Positions 1-10,984 of a stretch of 64,000 bases of DNA are shown one piece after another. The position numbers and the translations under genes are program-made. Position 1 is the first letter of the stretch, and every line of letters starts with the position of its first letter. The notes under the pieces are model-generated. The model did no database searches. It saw nothing but the letters and a program-made list of their open reading frames with translations, and was not told the DNA's origin. The DNA is taken from assembly GCA_015698045.1 (NCBI GenBank), contig BLAL01000197.1, positions 620,001-684,000 on the forward strand, read 5' to 3'. This DNA is from Rhizophagus clarus (Eukaryota > Glomeromycota > Glomeromycetes > Glomerales > Glomeraceae).

Positions 1-216
1 AATGGAATTGGAACTTATTTTAGTAAACAAAAAGCATTTGAATCATATTTGATGGCAGCAAATTTAGATGATGATTATGCTCAATATAATGTTGCTAATA
101 TGTATAAGATTGGTGATGGGGTTAAAAAAGATTTGAACCTAGCAATTTATTGGTATAATAAATCTGCTGGACAAGGATACCTAGTTGCTCAAAATAAATT
201 ATATGAACTTTCATAG
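1..216 (+). CDS. Sel1-repeat protein, C-terminal end only (5' cut by window)
   Basis: Open from the first base to TAG at 214-216, about 71 codons. The reading starts inside a Sel1 repeat (NGIG...QKAFESYL.AANL) and contains the last two repeats, ending with the family's typical AIYWYNKSAGQGY...AQNKL tail. Compared with the complete genes in this window, about 260 N-terminal residues lie upstream of the window. No break is visible in the part shown. Sel1 repeats are alpha-solenoid protein-interaction modules; the partner is unknown. Confidence 0.85.
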   Translation, partial: NGIGTYFSKQKAFESYLMAANLDDDYAQYNVANMYKIGDGVKKDLNLAIYWYNKSAGQGYLVAQNKLYELS

Positions 217-1547
217 GAATAAGTTTTTTTTGACTACAATTTTTATAATATTAACAGGTAATAAATTTACTTGCTTATTTTATTGTTTTATTTGTTTTTT
301 TTTATTAAAAATAACATCATTTTTGAATTTTAAAATAGTATAATAAACAATTTTATACTTTAAAAAATATCGTTGGTTTAAAGCCTTTTATCTAACCAAA
401 CATTTTATCCAATAAAAATACTAAATGATTGGTTTAAGTATTTATTTAATATTAATTACTTATAAAACATTAAATACTTTAAAGCACAAAAAAGTTAATA
501 TTAATAATAATATTAATATCATTATTTGCAAATATTTTTTTAATTGTTTTTAACTAATAATTTGACAATTAACTAAAAGCAAGTCTTACCTATTTTATAG
601 AAAAATTCTACCTAATAAATTTCTAATAAATTCTTATTCTAAGATAATTTGTAAGTTGTAATTCGTTAAAATCAAATGTTGGTTTATAATAAGACTATTT
701 TATATAATCCATTTATTAAGAAATCAAATAACATATTAGGGTAACACATAATTATAAATTCATTTATTTATTTATTAAGAAAGGTTATACAGAGAATAAA
801 AAATATATTATAGCAGTGTAACATTTAACATCCAGGAAACTCATACCCTTCCATCGATGAGAAAAATACCACTAATATTACATCATTAAATAGGATGAAG
901 AAAAAGCGTGGCTTGATAAAGATTTGTGTGTGGAGTTCCACACCATATTGAACTCAGCAAACGCTATACTGAATTCAGCTAGTCAAGTAGACTCAATTTC
1001 GAAACGAAATACCGATCCAATGGTTATGTATTCATGACAAAACTTTAGTATTCGTAATCTGCATAAAAATTTAGTCTGAATACGGATAATTTTAAAAAAT
1101 GGACGGATTATTCATATCCGTGCTATCCGTAGATAACACAAATAATGTGGATATATATTGTAGTTATGGATATTATGGATAATAATTATTTAAATAAATT
1201 TTATGTTTAAAGTTTAAATATTTAATAAATTTATATTTTTATAAGTTTAATTAAAATTTAAGACTAAATTCATTAGTTTCTTTATAGATTACTAGTGGAA
1301 AATATTACTTCCTACAATATGCTGATATTTTTTTTTTCAAAAATATCAAGCCTAAAAGTGTGCTCCGAAATCCAGCTCCTAAAAGATAAAAAGAAATCAT
1401 AATTCCCTTCACAATATTTCACTCCCTATCTTCCATAGTAAGTATTTGAATTAAGTTTTGATACTTATAAAATGAAATTGTGGTGAAAAAACTTAAAGTG
1501 TAAATAATTACAGCATTTATACAATGTTTGATTCATAAATTCTAATA
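217..1547. other. Spacer, no gene seen
   Basis: AT-rich DNA with many stops in all frames. A slightly GC-richer stretch at about 880-1140 contains repeated 'atccgt/ggat' words, which may be an old repeat. No gene, RNA or clear transposon end was found. Confidence 0.5.
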
Positions 1548-1935
1548 TAAAAGCCACGAGTTTTATTAAAAAGCCACAAAAATCAGTTTAAGACTATTAT
1601 TTAAATAGAGTTATAAATTTTGATTAATAAACCATTGTTTTTTTTAACAAAGTCATTACTAATTTTAATAACGGAGCCATTAATTTTTATTAATAAAACC
1701 ATTGATTTATTATTAACAAAGCTAATAAATTTTTGTTAAAAAAGCTAAATTTTTTATTAACAAAATTTAAAAAGTCATAGACTTTATTAACTAAAGCACA
1801 GATGTTCCATTAAATAGTCAGAAATTTAATAAATAAAGCCATAAAGTTTATTTACAAAAATGTCAAGAATTATAAATACATTGAATAAGCTATAAATTTA
1901 TTAAATATGGTATATAAGCCACCAGGTCATTTAAT
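1548..1935. repeat. Degenerate tandem array of a roughly 20-30 bp 'aaagccat..ttattaa' unit
   Basis: Words such as 'aagccac', 'aaaccatt', 'aaagtcat', 'gagccatt' and 'aaagctaat' recur every 20-35 bp. Each is followed by an A/T stretch ending in 'tttattaa', giving more than a dozen diverged copies. No long reading frame exists here. It looks like an old minisatellite that has drifted. Confidence 0.5.
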
Positions 1936-2465
1936 AAAATTCCACACTCCTGTTAATTCAATTTCATAGAATTTATAACGAGTAATTAAAAAAATTTTCA
2001 TAGAATTTATGCAAATGTTGTGGCTATTTTTTGAATTATTATTTATGGCTTTACGTAACGAGGGACTATATACTTCTATGCAAGGTCACACAAAATGTCC
2101 GTCTGTCCGCCCGCTCAAAAATTGAGTCGATGAATGATTGGTTCATTTAGTTACACTCGTGCTCCGAGCTTAACAACAGTTATGAAACCGTTCCCTAGTT
2201 AGTATTTTATAATTAGTTAACTTTATATTAATAATATTGAATAATACAATTTGTTCAAAAAAATAAAATGAACTAATATTTTACAGATTTCATTGACAAT
2301 AATAAATTATGTTTGAATGCTATTCGGATTTATTATATGGGTTATCAATTAGTTCGCAGTCAAAAAAAAAAAATTTTATATAAGCTCAATCCGGATTCCA
2401 GTTTACATCTATCATTGGATGACGGTTTTCATCTGGATCGAAGCACTAGTATCAAATAAGACTAT
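1936..2465. other. Spacer, no gene seen
   Basis: Noncoding. A short GC-richer patch at about 2090-2170 ('gtccgtctgtccgcccgctc') stands out from the surroundings but carries no frame or recognised motif. Confidence 0.4.
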
Positions 2466-2538
2466 TATAAAAGGAAGGGTATCCTTCATATATATATATT
2501 TTTTTACAGAAGATCTACACTGCAGTATTACCATACAC
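2466..2538 (+). promoter_or_regulatory. TATA-like box plus family promoter motif for the 2618 gene
   Basis: TATAAAA is at 2466-2472. The family motif cactgcagtattaccataca is at 2518-2537 and ends about 80 bp before the ATG at 2618. The same element precedes most Sel1 genes here at nearly constant distance. A role as core promoter or initiator is inferred. Confidence 0.6.
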
Positions 2539-2617
2539 AAATATAAATATGTTATTGAGAAAATACTTTGTCTTAATTAATTTTTTTCCTCTACATGTTT
2601 AAATTTCTTTACTGACA

Positions 2618-3616
2618 ATGTCTGATATACAATTTAATTCAAATAATACTAACCCAAGTGTTATTAATTCATCAAATTACATCTCCAAGGCTATTAGAAG
2701 TTTTCATAAAGTTAATATTTTAAAAGAAATAGAACCTACAACCAGAAATATTAATAATAATATTTTTGACGAAGATTTGAGTATTGTGATTGATGAATTA
2801 GTTGAACTTATTATCAAGAAATTTAACAAAGGAGTAAGTGAAAAAATATTAATGCAATGTGTTTTAAATTACATAAATAATAATGAGATAATTTTACAAG
2901 AAATATATCATTGGCTTTTAAAAAATCAAAATAATTCAAATTCTATTTATCTGCTTGGATACTTTAATTATAATGGAATTGAAACTGATCTTAATAAACA
3001 AAAGGCAATTGAATTATATGAAAAAGCAGCAAAATTAGAAAATAAGGCAGCACAAATAAATCTTGTTGAAATATATATTGATAAGAATAATTCCTTAGCT
3101 TTTGAATTGTCAAAAAAATTAGCAAAAGAAGGATATGCGTGTGGATTGAACAACTTAGGTTATTGTTATGAAGCAGGAATTGGAGCTAGTTATTTTGATG
3201 ATGTAGAAGTATTTGAATTATATCAAAAAGCAGCTGATTTAGGAAATTTAGATGCAATAAATAATTTAGGATGGTGCTATCATGAAGGATTTGGAATTAA
3301 TATTAATAAACAGAAAGCACTCGAAATGTTTCAAGAAGCAGCAGATTTAGGGAATGTATATGCAATAAGTAGCCTTGGATGGTGTTATAAACATGGAGAT
3401 GGAACTGATGTTGATTACCATAAGGCAATTGAATTATATCTAAAAGCAGCAAATTTAGGATATAAAGGCGCTCAATACAACATTGCTAAAATGTATGAAG
3501 ATGGAGATGGGGTTAAAAAAGATATGAGTAAAGCAATTTATTGGTACACTAAATCTGCCGAACAGGCATACGAACCTGCTCAATATAAATTAGGGTCTAT
3601 TTTGCAATCCCATTAA
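2618..3616 (+). CDS. Sel1-repeat protein, 332 aa, single exon
   Basis: Best-preserved member of the 5' cluster. Residues 1-50 are a variable Ser/Asn-rich leader (MSDIQFNSNN...). The EPTTRNI signature is at about 41-47, followed by a helical region (DLSIVIDELVELI...) and the conserved junction HWLLKNQNNSNSIYLLGYFN at about 98-117. About six Sel1 repeats of roughly 36 residues follow to the C-terminus, closing with KAIYWYTKSAEQAY. Sel1 repeats form a right-handed alpha-alpha solenoid that binds proteins; the target is unknown. There is no signal peptide or membrane segment, so a cytosolic scaffold is inferred. One repeat carries a short insertion (GASYFDDVEV). The start is chosen because ATG-TCT-GAT matches sister genes and sits 80 bp after the shared promoter motif. 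Confidence 0.9.
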   Translation: MSDIQFNSNNTNPSVINSSNYISKAIRSFHKVNILKEIEPTTRNINNNIFDEDLSIVIDELVELIIKKFNKGVSEKILMQCVLNYINNNEIILQEIYHWLLKNQNNSNSIYLLGYFNYNGIETDLNKQKAIELYEKAAKLENKAAQINLVEIYIDKNNSLAFELSKKLAKEGYACGLNNLGYCYEAGIGASYFDDVEVFELYQKAADLGNLDAINNLGWCYHEGFGININKQKALEMFQEAADLGNVYAISSLGWCYKHGDGTDVDYHKAIELYLKAANLGYKGAQYNIAKMYEDGDGVKKDMSKAIYWYTKSAEQAYEPAQYKLGSILQSH

Positions 3617-3999
3617 TTTATTGTACTTAGTATTCAATATATTCATTTATTTTGATTTGTTAAATGTATATCATCATAATTTTTTCTTATTGTTTAGTAC
3701 AATTTATAACTTTTATTATTTTTTATCATACAGCATTTTTTTTACTTATTAGTTCATTTATATTTATAAGAAATTCAAAAAAAATGTGTTTTACCTAATT
3801 GATGTTATTATATCCGATAGTCTAAGTAAAAAGTGTAACAAACGCAATTGTGAAATAAATATTATCATAAATATTTTCCGTTATTTGTAGCTAGTATATT
3901 GCAGTTTGCACAATTAATACCACATAAAAATTTGATGACTATATAATTTTGTAAAAATAAATATATACGGAGCAATGTGTAGCAAACAAAAATTATATA
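3617..3999. other. Spacer between tandem Sel1 copies
   Basis: Noncoding AT-rich DNA. Parts (e.g. 'gtgtaacaaacgcaattgtgaaataaatatt' near 3834) recur at about 5490, upstream of the third copy, so the spacer was duplicated with the gene. Confidence 0.5.
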
Positions 4000-4000
4000 T

Positions 4001-4057
4001 TATAAAGGAAAGATATGCGCCTTTACAGAAGATCTACACTGCAGTATTACCGTACAT
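4001..4057 (+). promoter_or_regulatory. TATA-like box plus family promoter motif
   Basis: TATAAAG is at 4001-4007 and the motif cactgcagtattaccgtaca at 4037-4056, about 73 bp before the ATG at 4130. The preceding 'acagaagatctacactgcag' is identical to that of the 2618 gene. Confidence 0.6.
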
Positions 4058-4129
4058 AAATATAAATATGATTGTGAAAATCATTATTTCAATCAATTAC
4101 TTTCCTCTACATGTTTAAATTACTTTACA

Positions 4130-4993
4130 ATGTCTGATAAACAATTTAATTCAAATAATATTAACTCAAGTATTAATAATTCATTAAATTACTTTTCTCA
4201 TACTATTAAAAGTTTTGATAAAATTAATATAAAAGAAATAGAACCTACAACCAGAAATATCAATAAAAATATTTTTGATGATGATCTGAATATTGTAGCC
4301 GATGAATTAGTTGCTCTATTTTCAAAAAATTAAATGAAGGTGCAAGTGACGAAATAGTAATGCAATGTATTTGATAATAAAAAGATAATTTTGCAAGAAA
4401 TATATCATTGGCTTCTAAAAAATCAAAATAATTCAAATTCAATTTATCTGCTTGGATGCTTTAATTATAATGGTATTGAAACTGATCTTAATAAACAAAA
4501 GGCAACTGAATTATACAAAAAGGCAGCAGAATTAGAAAATAAAGCAGCACAGTTAAACCTTGCTGAAATATATATTAATGATGATAATTTTTTAGCTTTT
4601 GAATTATCAAAAAAATTAGCATTTGAAGAATATGCATATGGAGTATATAGTTTAGGCTATTGCTATGAATATGGTATTGGAACTGATACTAATAAAGAAA
4701 AAGCATTTGAATTATATCATAAAGCAGCAGATTTAGGAAATGTAAGTGCAATGATTAGTCTAGGATGCTGTTATAATGATGGAATTGGAACTGATATTGA
4801 TAACCATAAAGCAATGGAATTACATCAAAAGGCAGCAAATCTGGGATATAAACATGCTCAATATATTGTTGCTGAAATGTACGAAGATGGAAATGGTGTT
4901 AAACAAGATATGAGTAAAGCAATTTATTGGTATAATAAAGCTGCTAAACAAGAATACAAACCTGCTCAAAATAAATTATATATTTTGCAATAA
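4130..4993 (+). pseudogene. Sel1-repeat gene copy, frameshifted
   Basis: Close relative of the 2618 gene with the same leader (MSDKQFNSNN) and EPTTRNI. After DELVAL a one-base change shifts the frame, giving a stop at 4331-4333. A second disturbance follows around 4366-4376, where the stretch equivalent to CVLNYIN has been shortened by a small deletion. From 4391 the original frame is open again through five Sel1 repeats to TAA at 4991. The two shifts compensate, but stops lie between them, so the full protein cannot be made without processing. An unusually short intron is not supported because no GT...AG of normal size spans the lesion. Confidence 0.8.
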
Positions 4994-5657
4994 TACTAAT
5001 ACTGTGCAAAAACCTCTTTGAAGTTCTTATTCATCTTACACTTTCAGTTTCATTTGCACAACAAAATCACTAAATTAGTAGTATCAAGTTTATTTCACGA
5101 ATAAAAACAAAAAAAAAAGAAGAAAATACTGAGTAATCAATTTATTTAATTTATTTAAGTTACAATCTAAAAATTCTTCTTTGTTAAATGTTATATGATT
5201 TTATCTTATTATCTAATACAATTGATGACTTACCCTTATTATTTTTTTTTTCCATACAGCACATTTATAGTCTTATTAGTTTATTCTATATTTTATAAGA
5301 AATCCAAAAAATATACATTTTCTTTATATCCTTTTATATATATATAAAATTTTGATATTATATCCTGTATTATTTTTTTACTTAAAATTCTTCCTATTTT
5401 TTTTTGCTTACTACTTTTGATTTAATTATACACATATAATAGGCTATTTTACTTCTTCATATATATAAATTTAATATTCATGGTTTATAGTGTAACAAAC
5501 GCAATTGTGAAATAAATATTGGGTTATGAATGATTTTTCCATTATTTATGAATGATAATTTATTGTTATTTTTATACAATTAATATCACAAAAAAATCTG
5601 ATAACTATATAAATCCATAAATATAAATAAGTATATAGGGGCAAAAAAAGCCACTAC
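4994..5657. other. Spacer, no gene seen
   Basis: AT-rich. It contains a second copy of the 'gtgtaacaaacgcaattgtg' stretch (about 5491) that also lies upstream of the 4130 copy. No coding signal was seen. Confidence 0.5.
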
Positions 5658-5967
5658 GGTTTTTACAGTGTTCGGAAATGACCTGATCATTTGACCATTC
5701 AAATGATTTAGCTAATCATTTGTCATTATTCATAATCCTTTGTCATTTGGTCATTTCAGTCATTTGATTTTGATTGGTTAATATTATTATCCTGTGATTC
5801 AATTAAAAATAAAAAAAAAATAAAAACATAATGCAAGCCAGAACTTTAGTACCGGCCAATATTACATTCAGGTCATTGTCATTTGAGCAATGAAATGACA
5901 CATCATTTGTCATTTGTCATTTGAATCATTTGTCATTTCAAGTCATTTGCCAAACACTGGTTTTTTA
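5658..5967. mobile_element. hAT-type MITE, 294 bp, with 8-bp target duplication
   Basis: The element spans 5666-5959. Its ends are inverted repeats: left cagtgttcggaaatgac, right (reverse complement) cagtgtttggcaaatgac. Flanks are ggttttta (5658-5665) and gtttttta (5960-5967), a 7/8 match consistent with the 8-bp duplications of hAT transposons. The interior is full of direct and inverted 'atttgtcatt' words, as in the subterminal arrays of hAT elements. There is no coding capacity. Confidence 0.75.
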
Positions 5968-6012
5968 AGGGCCGGAACAATGATAATTTCAGCTAGTATC
6001 AGTAAAAATTAT

Positions 6013-6098
6013 TATAAAAAGAAAGATCTACATAAGCTATAAATTCCTTCATACATATTTTTGGAGAAGATCTGTTACACTGCAGTATTACCGTACAC
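6013..6098 (+). promoter_or_regulatory. TATA-like box plus family promoter motif for the 6158 copy
   Basis: TATAAAAA is at about 6013 and cactgcagtattaccgtaca at 6078-6097, about 60 bp before the ATG at 6158. It is retained although the gene is broken. Confidence 0.55.
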
Positions 6099-6157
6099 AA
6101 ATAAATATGTTTATGAAAAAAAAAACTATTTCCCCTTTACGATTAAATTACTTTACG

Positions 6158-7128
6158 ATGTCTAATGAACAATCTAATTTAAATAATGCTAGCTCGAGCG
6201 TTAATAATTCATTAAATTACTTTTCTCAGATTATTAAAAATTTTGGTAAAATTAATATAATTGAAATAGAACCCACAACCAAAAATATTAATAAGGATAT
6301 TTTCGAGGGAGATTTAAGTATTGTGATTGATGAATTAGTTAATCTTATATTTAAGAAATTAAACAAAAAATTAAATGAAGTTAAAAGTGAAAAAATTATA
6401 AAACAATAAGTTCTTGATTATATTGATAATAAAAAGATAATCTTACAAGAAATATATGAGCATCTTTTAAACAACAATAGTAATTCAAATTCTAATTATT
6501 TGCTTGGATATTTTAATTATAATGGAATTGAAATAGATATTAATAAGCAGAAAGCAATTGAATTATATCAGAAAGCAGCAGGATTAGGAAATAAAGTAGC
6601 ACAATTAAATCTTGCCGAAATATATATTGATAAAAATGATAATTTAGCTTTTGTGTTATCCAAAAAATTAGCAGAAGATGAATATGCATGTGGAATACAT
6701 AACTTAGGTTATTGTTATAAAAACGGAATTGGAACTAATATTAATGACAGATTTAGGAAATATTTGTGTAATAAATAATTTAGGTTGGTGTTATTATGAA
6801 GGAATTGGAACTGATGTTAATAAACAGAAGGCCTTTGAATTATATCATAAAGCAGCAGATTTAGGAAGTTTAGATGAAATAAATAACTTAGGGTTGTGTT
6901 TATGAAAAGGGATTTGGGACTAATATTGATAAACAAAAGGCTTTTGAATTATATCTAATGGCAGCAAATTTGGGATATGAATATGCTCAATACAATCTCG
7001 CTAAAATGTATGAAGATGGAGATTGGGTTCAAAAAGATATAGATCAAGCAATATATTGGTATAATAAATCTGCTGAACAAGGACACCAAACTGCTCAAGA
7101 TAATTTAAATGAACTATTAAAGAAATAA
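6158..7128 (+). pseudogene. Sel1-repeat gene copy with nonsense codon, deletion and frameshifts
   Basis: The start MSNEQSN matches family leaders. The frame ends at TAA 6407-6409, but the same frame continues directly (VLDYIDNKKIILQEIYEHLL...), so this is a point nonsense. A deletion of about 34 bp near 6745 removes the middle of a repeat and shifts the frame (local stop at 6776-6778). Another one-base insertion near 6900 shifts it again. The last repeats then read to TAA at 7126-7128. An alternative ATG at 6107 adds 17 residues, but only 6158 matches the sister starts. Confidence 0.85.
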
Positions 7129-7618
7129 ATTGGTTTGCCATATTTATATATATCAATTAATATTTTATACTTATTTTTAAAAATATCATTTTCACAATAT
7201 GTATAAATAAAAAATTTTTTTTTCTTTATTATTTACCCAATTTCTGAGCTGAAAGACATATGATATAAATCTGATCTGTGCATTCGAATATAAAACTTGC
7301 CTGACCTGATGGTCCCTTATTTGACCAGTATATCATTGAATGTTAAGTATGCAGTTGCAATATTAATAACGAAATATCTAGTATTCATACATTTCTTTTA
7401 TGTAGTAAATATTAGTAAAAATAATTTTAACATTATTACTATAAATTATTTTATAAATTTGCTTACAAATATTTTTCTTATCATTTGAACAAATGGTAAC
7501 TTATTGTTATTATTTTACTTAATAAATCAAAATCTACACAAAAATAAATAAATTTTGTTATAAAAAAAAAAAAATTATTTTATTACTTTCTTTCTTTCTT
7601 TCCTCATTATTATTAAAG
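7129..7618. other. Spacer, no gene seen
   Basis: AT-rich noncoding DNA. Short open frames (e.g. around 7297-7488) have no family resemblance. Confidence 0.4.
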
Positions 7619-7981
7619 ATGTCCTATATACAATTTAATTTAAATGATGCTAATCTAAATCCTAATAATTCATTAATTTACTCTCAGGTTATAAAAAATT
7701 TTGATAAAATTAATAAACTGAAATTAATAAACAAAAACATTTGAATGATTCCAAAAAGCATCAAAATTAGGAAATCTAGATGCAATGAATAATTTAGGAT
7801 GGTATTACGAAAAAGAATTGGAATTAATGTTAATAAGATAAAGTCACTTGAACTATATGAGCTATATATATCAAACGGCAGCAAATTTAGTAATGATTGG
7901 AATGATAATAAATCTGTTGAACAAGGACTCAAGGTTGTTCAAAACATATTAAATTATTTTAAAAAAAATGAAACATTTTAA
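7619..7981 (+). pseudogene. Internally deleted Sel1-repeat gene remnant
   Basis: It starts like a family gene (MSYIQFNLNDANLN...SQVIKNFDKINK). About 100 codons are then missing and the sequence jumps into Sel1 repeats with several frameshifts (KLGNLDAMNNLGWYY, ...). It ends NKSVEQGLKVVQNIL...NETF at 7979-7981. This is the most decayed of the four 5' copies. Confidence 0.8.
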
Positions 7982-8882
7982 TAAAATTACTATCATTTTA
8001 AGTTATTTAGAGAATGAAAAAAGTATTAATTATTTTTGTATTTTGTATTTTTTTTTTTTAATATATTCTTTTATGTTATGCAATATGAAAACAACATGAA
8101 TTATTAATAAAAATGAATTTTATAGGCTTCGCTTAAAGAAATTAATATTTTTTTTTTTTTTACGTAGTTTAATTTTTGTCGCAGAAAATCTTCCTGGCAA
8201 ATTGAGATAATAAGTTGATTAGTATTCCATGAATAAATCAACCATGTTAAATCGCGGAACAGCTTAAGTCACGATGAGAAAAAAAGATATATTCTTATCA
8301 AAAGTTCATTTATTCTATTTTATTTGGTAAAAAAGGTTAATTATTAACAATTCCAAAAGCTTTCCATTAACGATTTCTTAAGGGCATGCATAACACTAAC
8401 ATTTTTTACAAAGGAAACTACACTTTTCTTCCCAATAATGGCGGAAACCACCAACTTTATGAAAAAGTTTTTCTTAACGGACAAGTGTACGCTTGAAGCA
8501 ACTTAAGTTTAATACGACTCATTAACGTCAATTAACTAAAATACAAAATACTATAATGTTATTATTTAAACGGAAGAATTTTTCAGCAGCTTAGAATTCT
8601 AGTCGTTATTTTTATTATAAATTATTCAAATGTTTTAAATTCTTGTCTCTATTGAATTTTTCTGGTTACTAGTTATTATTTAATAAAAAATATCAACATT
8701 CAATAAAAATAATTCTTATTTAATTCTCCTTATTATGAACCGTACAAAAAAAAGCATAATATATAGTTATCATTATAATATATATATGACTAAAAATTTA
8801 TGGAGGGAAGATAAAACGATTTTAATAACTGACGTGAAAGGCTAGACGAACGCTCGCAAAATTTGCATAATGCGAGACATCT
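7982..8882. other. Spacer, no gene seen
   Basis: Noncoding. It ends at a perfect palindrome, attgtcc-gaa-ggacaat (8883-8899), which overlaps the target duplication of the next element. Confidence 0.45.
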
Positions 8883-8895
8883 ATTGTCCGAAGGA

Positions 8896-9829
8896 CAATA
8901 GAACGCACGTCTGAAATGTGTGACAGGTTACGCCGAATATATTGTTTTAGAGTACAACTGTAAATGTCAATTTTCTTGACTGTCATAAATTTGACTTCGC
9001 ATTTTTTTATGTAATGTTAATCTTTAGAAAAAAAATTTTTACACTTTTTAAAAAAAGAATAAAAAATACGTATTTTATACTTTTCATACTTTAAAAAAGA
9101 ATAAAGCTTTTGCAATTTTATTAAATAAAAGATTTTATTAAATGTTATATTACATGAAATATTGAAATTTATTAAAAAACGCGTCTATTAGTACATTATT
9201 ACAAAAAAAAAAATAATAAAAGATAGCTCCACACAAATATTTTAAGCTAGTTCCAATAAAAATCAATATACATGAACTTTAAAACAACATTAATTAAAGC
9301 TTATTTCACTTGTTTCTCTTGACCCTTTAAAGTGTTTAAAACATAAATTATAACTTGAAGTAAAAAATAAAGCGCGTCTTAGTATTATAAAAATATAACT
9401 TTGTGACAATTAATACAAATATACAAGCATCCCCATACCTCGTAAACAACTTTTCTTAAGCACTTTTCACCCGTTTAATATGAGCAACTGCTGAAATTAT
9501 GTTGTGAAATCTCTATAAAACGCTTTTGTTAATGAAATATTTATAGCTTTAAAATATAGTTTTACGCCTGAAGTGCTGCTAGTGAAAAATATTTAACTTT
9601 ATTTAACAGAAATTTAAAATATTAAAAAATATTTTAAAATATGAAAAGGGGAAGAAAGAGTGAAGAGAAAAGTTTTTTTTTTCGCGCTAAACGATAAATA
9701 AATAATTAGTATAGCTGATGATGATGAACCAATCAGATTACCCTTTGGTTTGTCTCTGATGGTATGGTCAGGCAGCTAATTTGACATTTCGGCGTAACCT
9801 GTCACACATTTCAGATGTGCCAATAGAAC
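8896..9829. mobile_element. Mutator-like nonautonomous transposon, 916 bp, 9-bp TSD
   Basis: Terminal inverted repeats of 33 bp lie at 8905-8937 and 9788-9820 and differ at one position (core tgtgacaggttacgccgaa). They are flanked by a perfect 9-bp direct repeat, caatagaac, at 8896-8904 and 9821-9829. Long inverted repeats with a 9-bp duplication are typical of Mutator-like elements. No transposase frame is inside, so it needs enzyme in trans. The near-identical ends suggest fairly recent insertion. Confidence 0.8.
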
Positions 9830-9868
9830 ATGTTTTGAACCATATCTATACTTTTCCGCTGCGTTTAA

Positions 9869-10058
9869 TAGATATAGAATATGATATAACTTCTAATGTT
9901 GTATAGTATAATATAAAAATCTATACAATATAGTTTTTTTCTATACATTATAATTTATTTTCTATACAATATAATTTTTTTTTCTATACTGTATAGATTT
10001 TTATCAACTATACTACAGTACTATACAAAATCAGAGGTTATATCATATTCAATAACTA
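9869..10058. mobile_element. 190-bp inverted-repeat element rich in 'ctatac/gtatag' words
   Basis: Left end (tagatatagaatatgatata...) and right end (reverse complement tagttattgaatatgatata...) are imperfect inverted repeats of about 40 bp. The middle consists of 'ctatac...gtatag' palindromic words. It is related to the larger element at about 34.1-35.4 kb. Its flanks show no clear target duplication, so this copy is older or a deletion derivative. Confidence 0.65.
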
Positions 10059-10249
10059 TGTTATCTTTATGTTGATATAGTATAATAAATTTGTTTCAAA
10101 TAAATCCTTATCAATATAACTATGGTACACTGTTCTTACTACTATTTATACTTACACTTTTATTAGTCCAACAATATTATATATTCAATTTTGAATCACA
10201 TCTAAGGTACAAAACTGTAGTCTCATTCTCGCTTCTGAAATTTATTGAA

Positions 10250-10545
10250 TCTTTTAATTTTGTTAAGATAGTCCCTTACATCTCTCACAAATCCGTATTT
10301 CTTCCATTTCGTGATGCCTCTTTCCTGTCTAATTCAATGTTGAATGCGTCTGGACTCATATTGGCTTCGAAAAAATATATATGTAAGAGAAGCCGAGTGT
10401 TCTTTTTGCGGATCAAAACCACATATTTGTGAAATGGATTGCGCTACTTCATCATCTTTGAGTCTCCTTCTTTCTTATGACCCATCTTCTTTAACCAACT
10501 CTTTCTACACCTTCGTTTCGTCCTGGCTTAATTATGTTTGAACCC
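10250..10545 (-). pseudogene. Possible decayed coding remnant, unrecognised
   Basis: On the minus strand one frame reads about 95 codons of protein-like sequence (LKDDEVAQSISQICGFDPQK ... RGITKWKKYGFVRDVRDYLN) interrupted by only three stops. Plus-strand frames in the same place look like random AT-rich sequence. The family is not recognised. A dead gene or transposon fragment is likely, but chance cannot be excluded. Confidence 0.3.
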
Positions 10546-10892
10546 TAATATTTTTTCCTACTTTTATTTACTCTTCATTGCCTTTGCCCATAAAGTGTCT
10601 CGTGAATCGTGATCACCGCAGCCTCTTTCTCATCTGCTTTTTAATTTTTTAGCCGATCTGATCCTTCATTGATCATTTACCACCACCGCGAACTGCTAAT
10701 TTCTTGGCGATTTTATTGTTAAGCAAAAAAACCATATATTATATAATAGTACATTTCATATTCCAATCAGAAAGTTTCTTTAATGAATTTAACTTATTTA
10801 CACTAGATCACGACCAAAGATCACGATGGTATTACAAGTGGCTTGGCGCATTACTAATCAACCATAACCTTTCACAAGACAATCATAATAAA

Positions 10893-10905
10893 GCTGCGGT
10901 GCACA
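10893..10905 (+). promoter_or_regulatory. Weak form of the Sel1-family promoter motif
   Basis: gctgcggtgcaca sits about 80 bp before the ATG at 10985, the position where other members carry ctgcagtatcacc. Only part of the motif is conserved. Confidence 0.3.
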
Positions 10906-10984
10906 AAATTGATCAGCACATAAATAGAACGTCGTTTCGAAAAAAAAAAACAATTACACAAATTATTTTCTTCTTTTTCCTACA

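Noticed and set aside
2968-3153. Antisense open frame inside a Sel1 gene
   Set aside because: Shadow of the codon pattern of the plus-strand repeats. Similar antisense frames at 11673, 16906, 21439, 24218 and 53177 have the same cause.
4331-4390. Intron explaining the break in the 4130 copy
   Set aside because: No GT...AG pair of normal intron length restores the family sequence; the pattern fits small indels.
10091-10541. Two plus-strand frames (hydrophobic and Ser-rich)
   Set aside because: No start context, family resemblance or promoter. The minus strand of the same stretch looks more protein-like.
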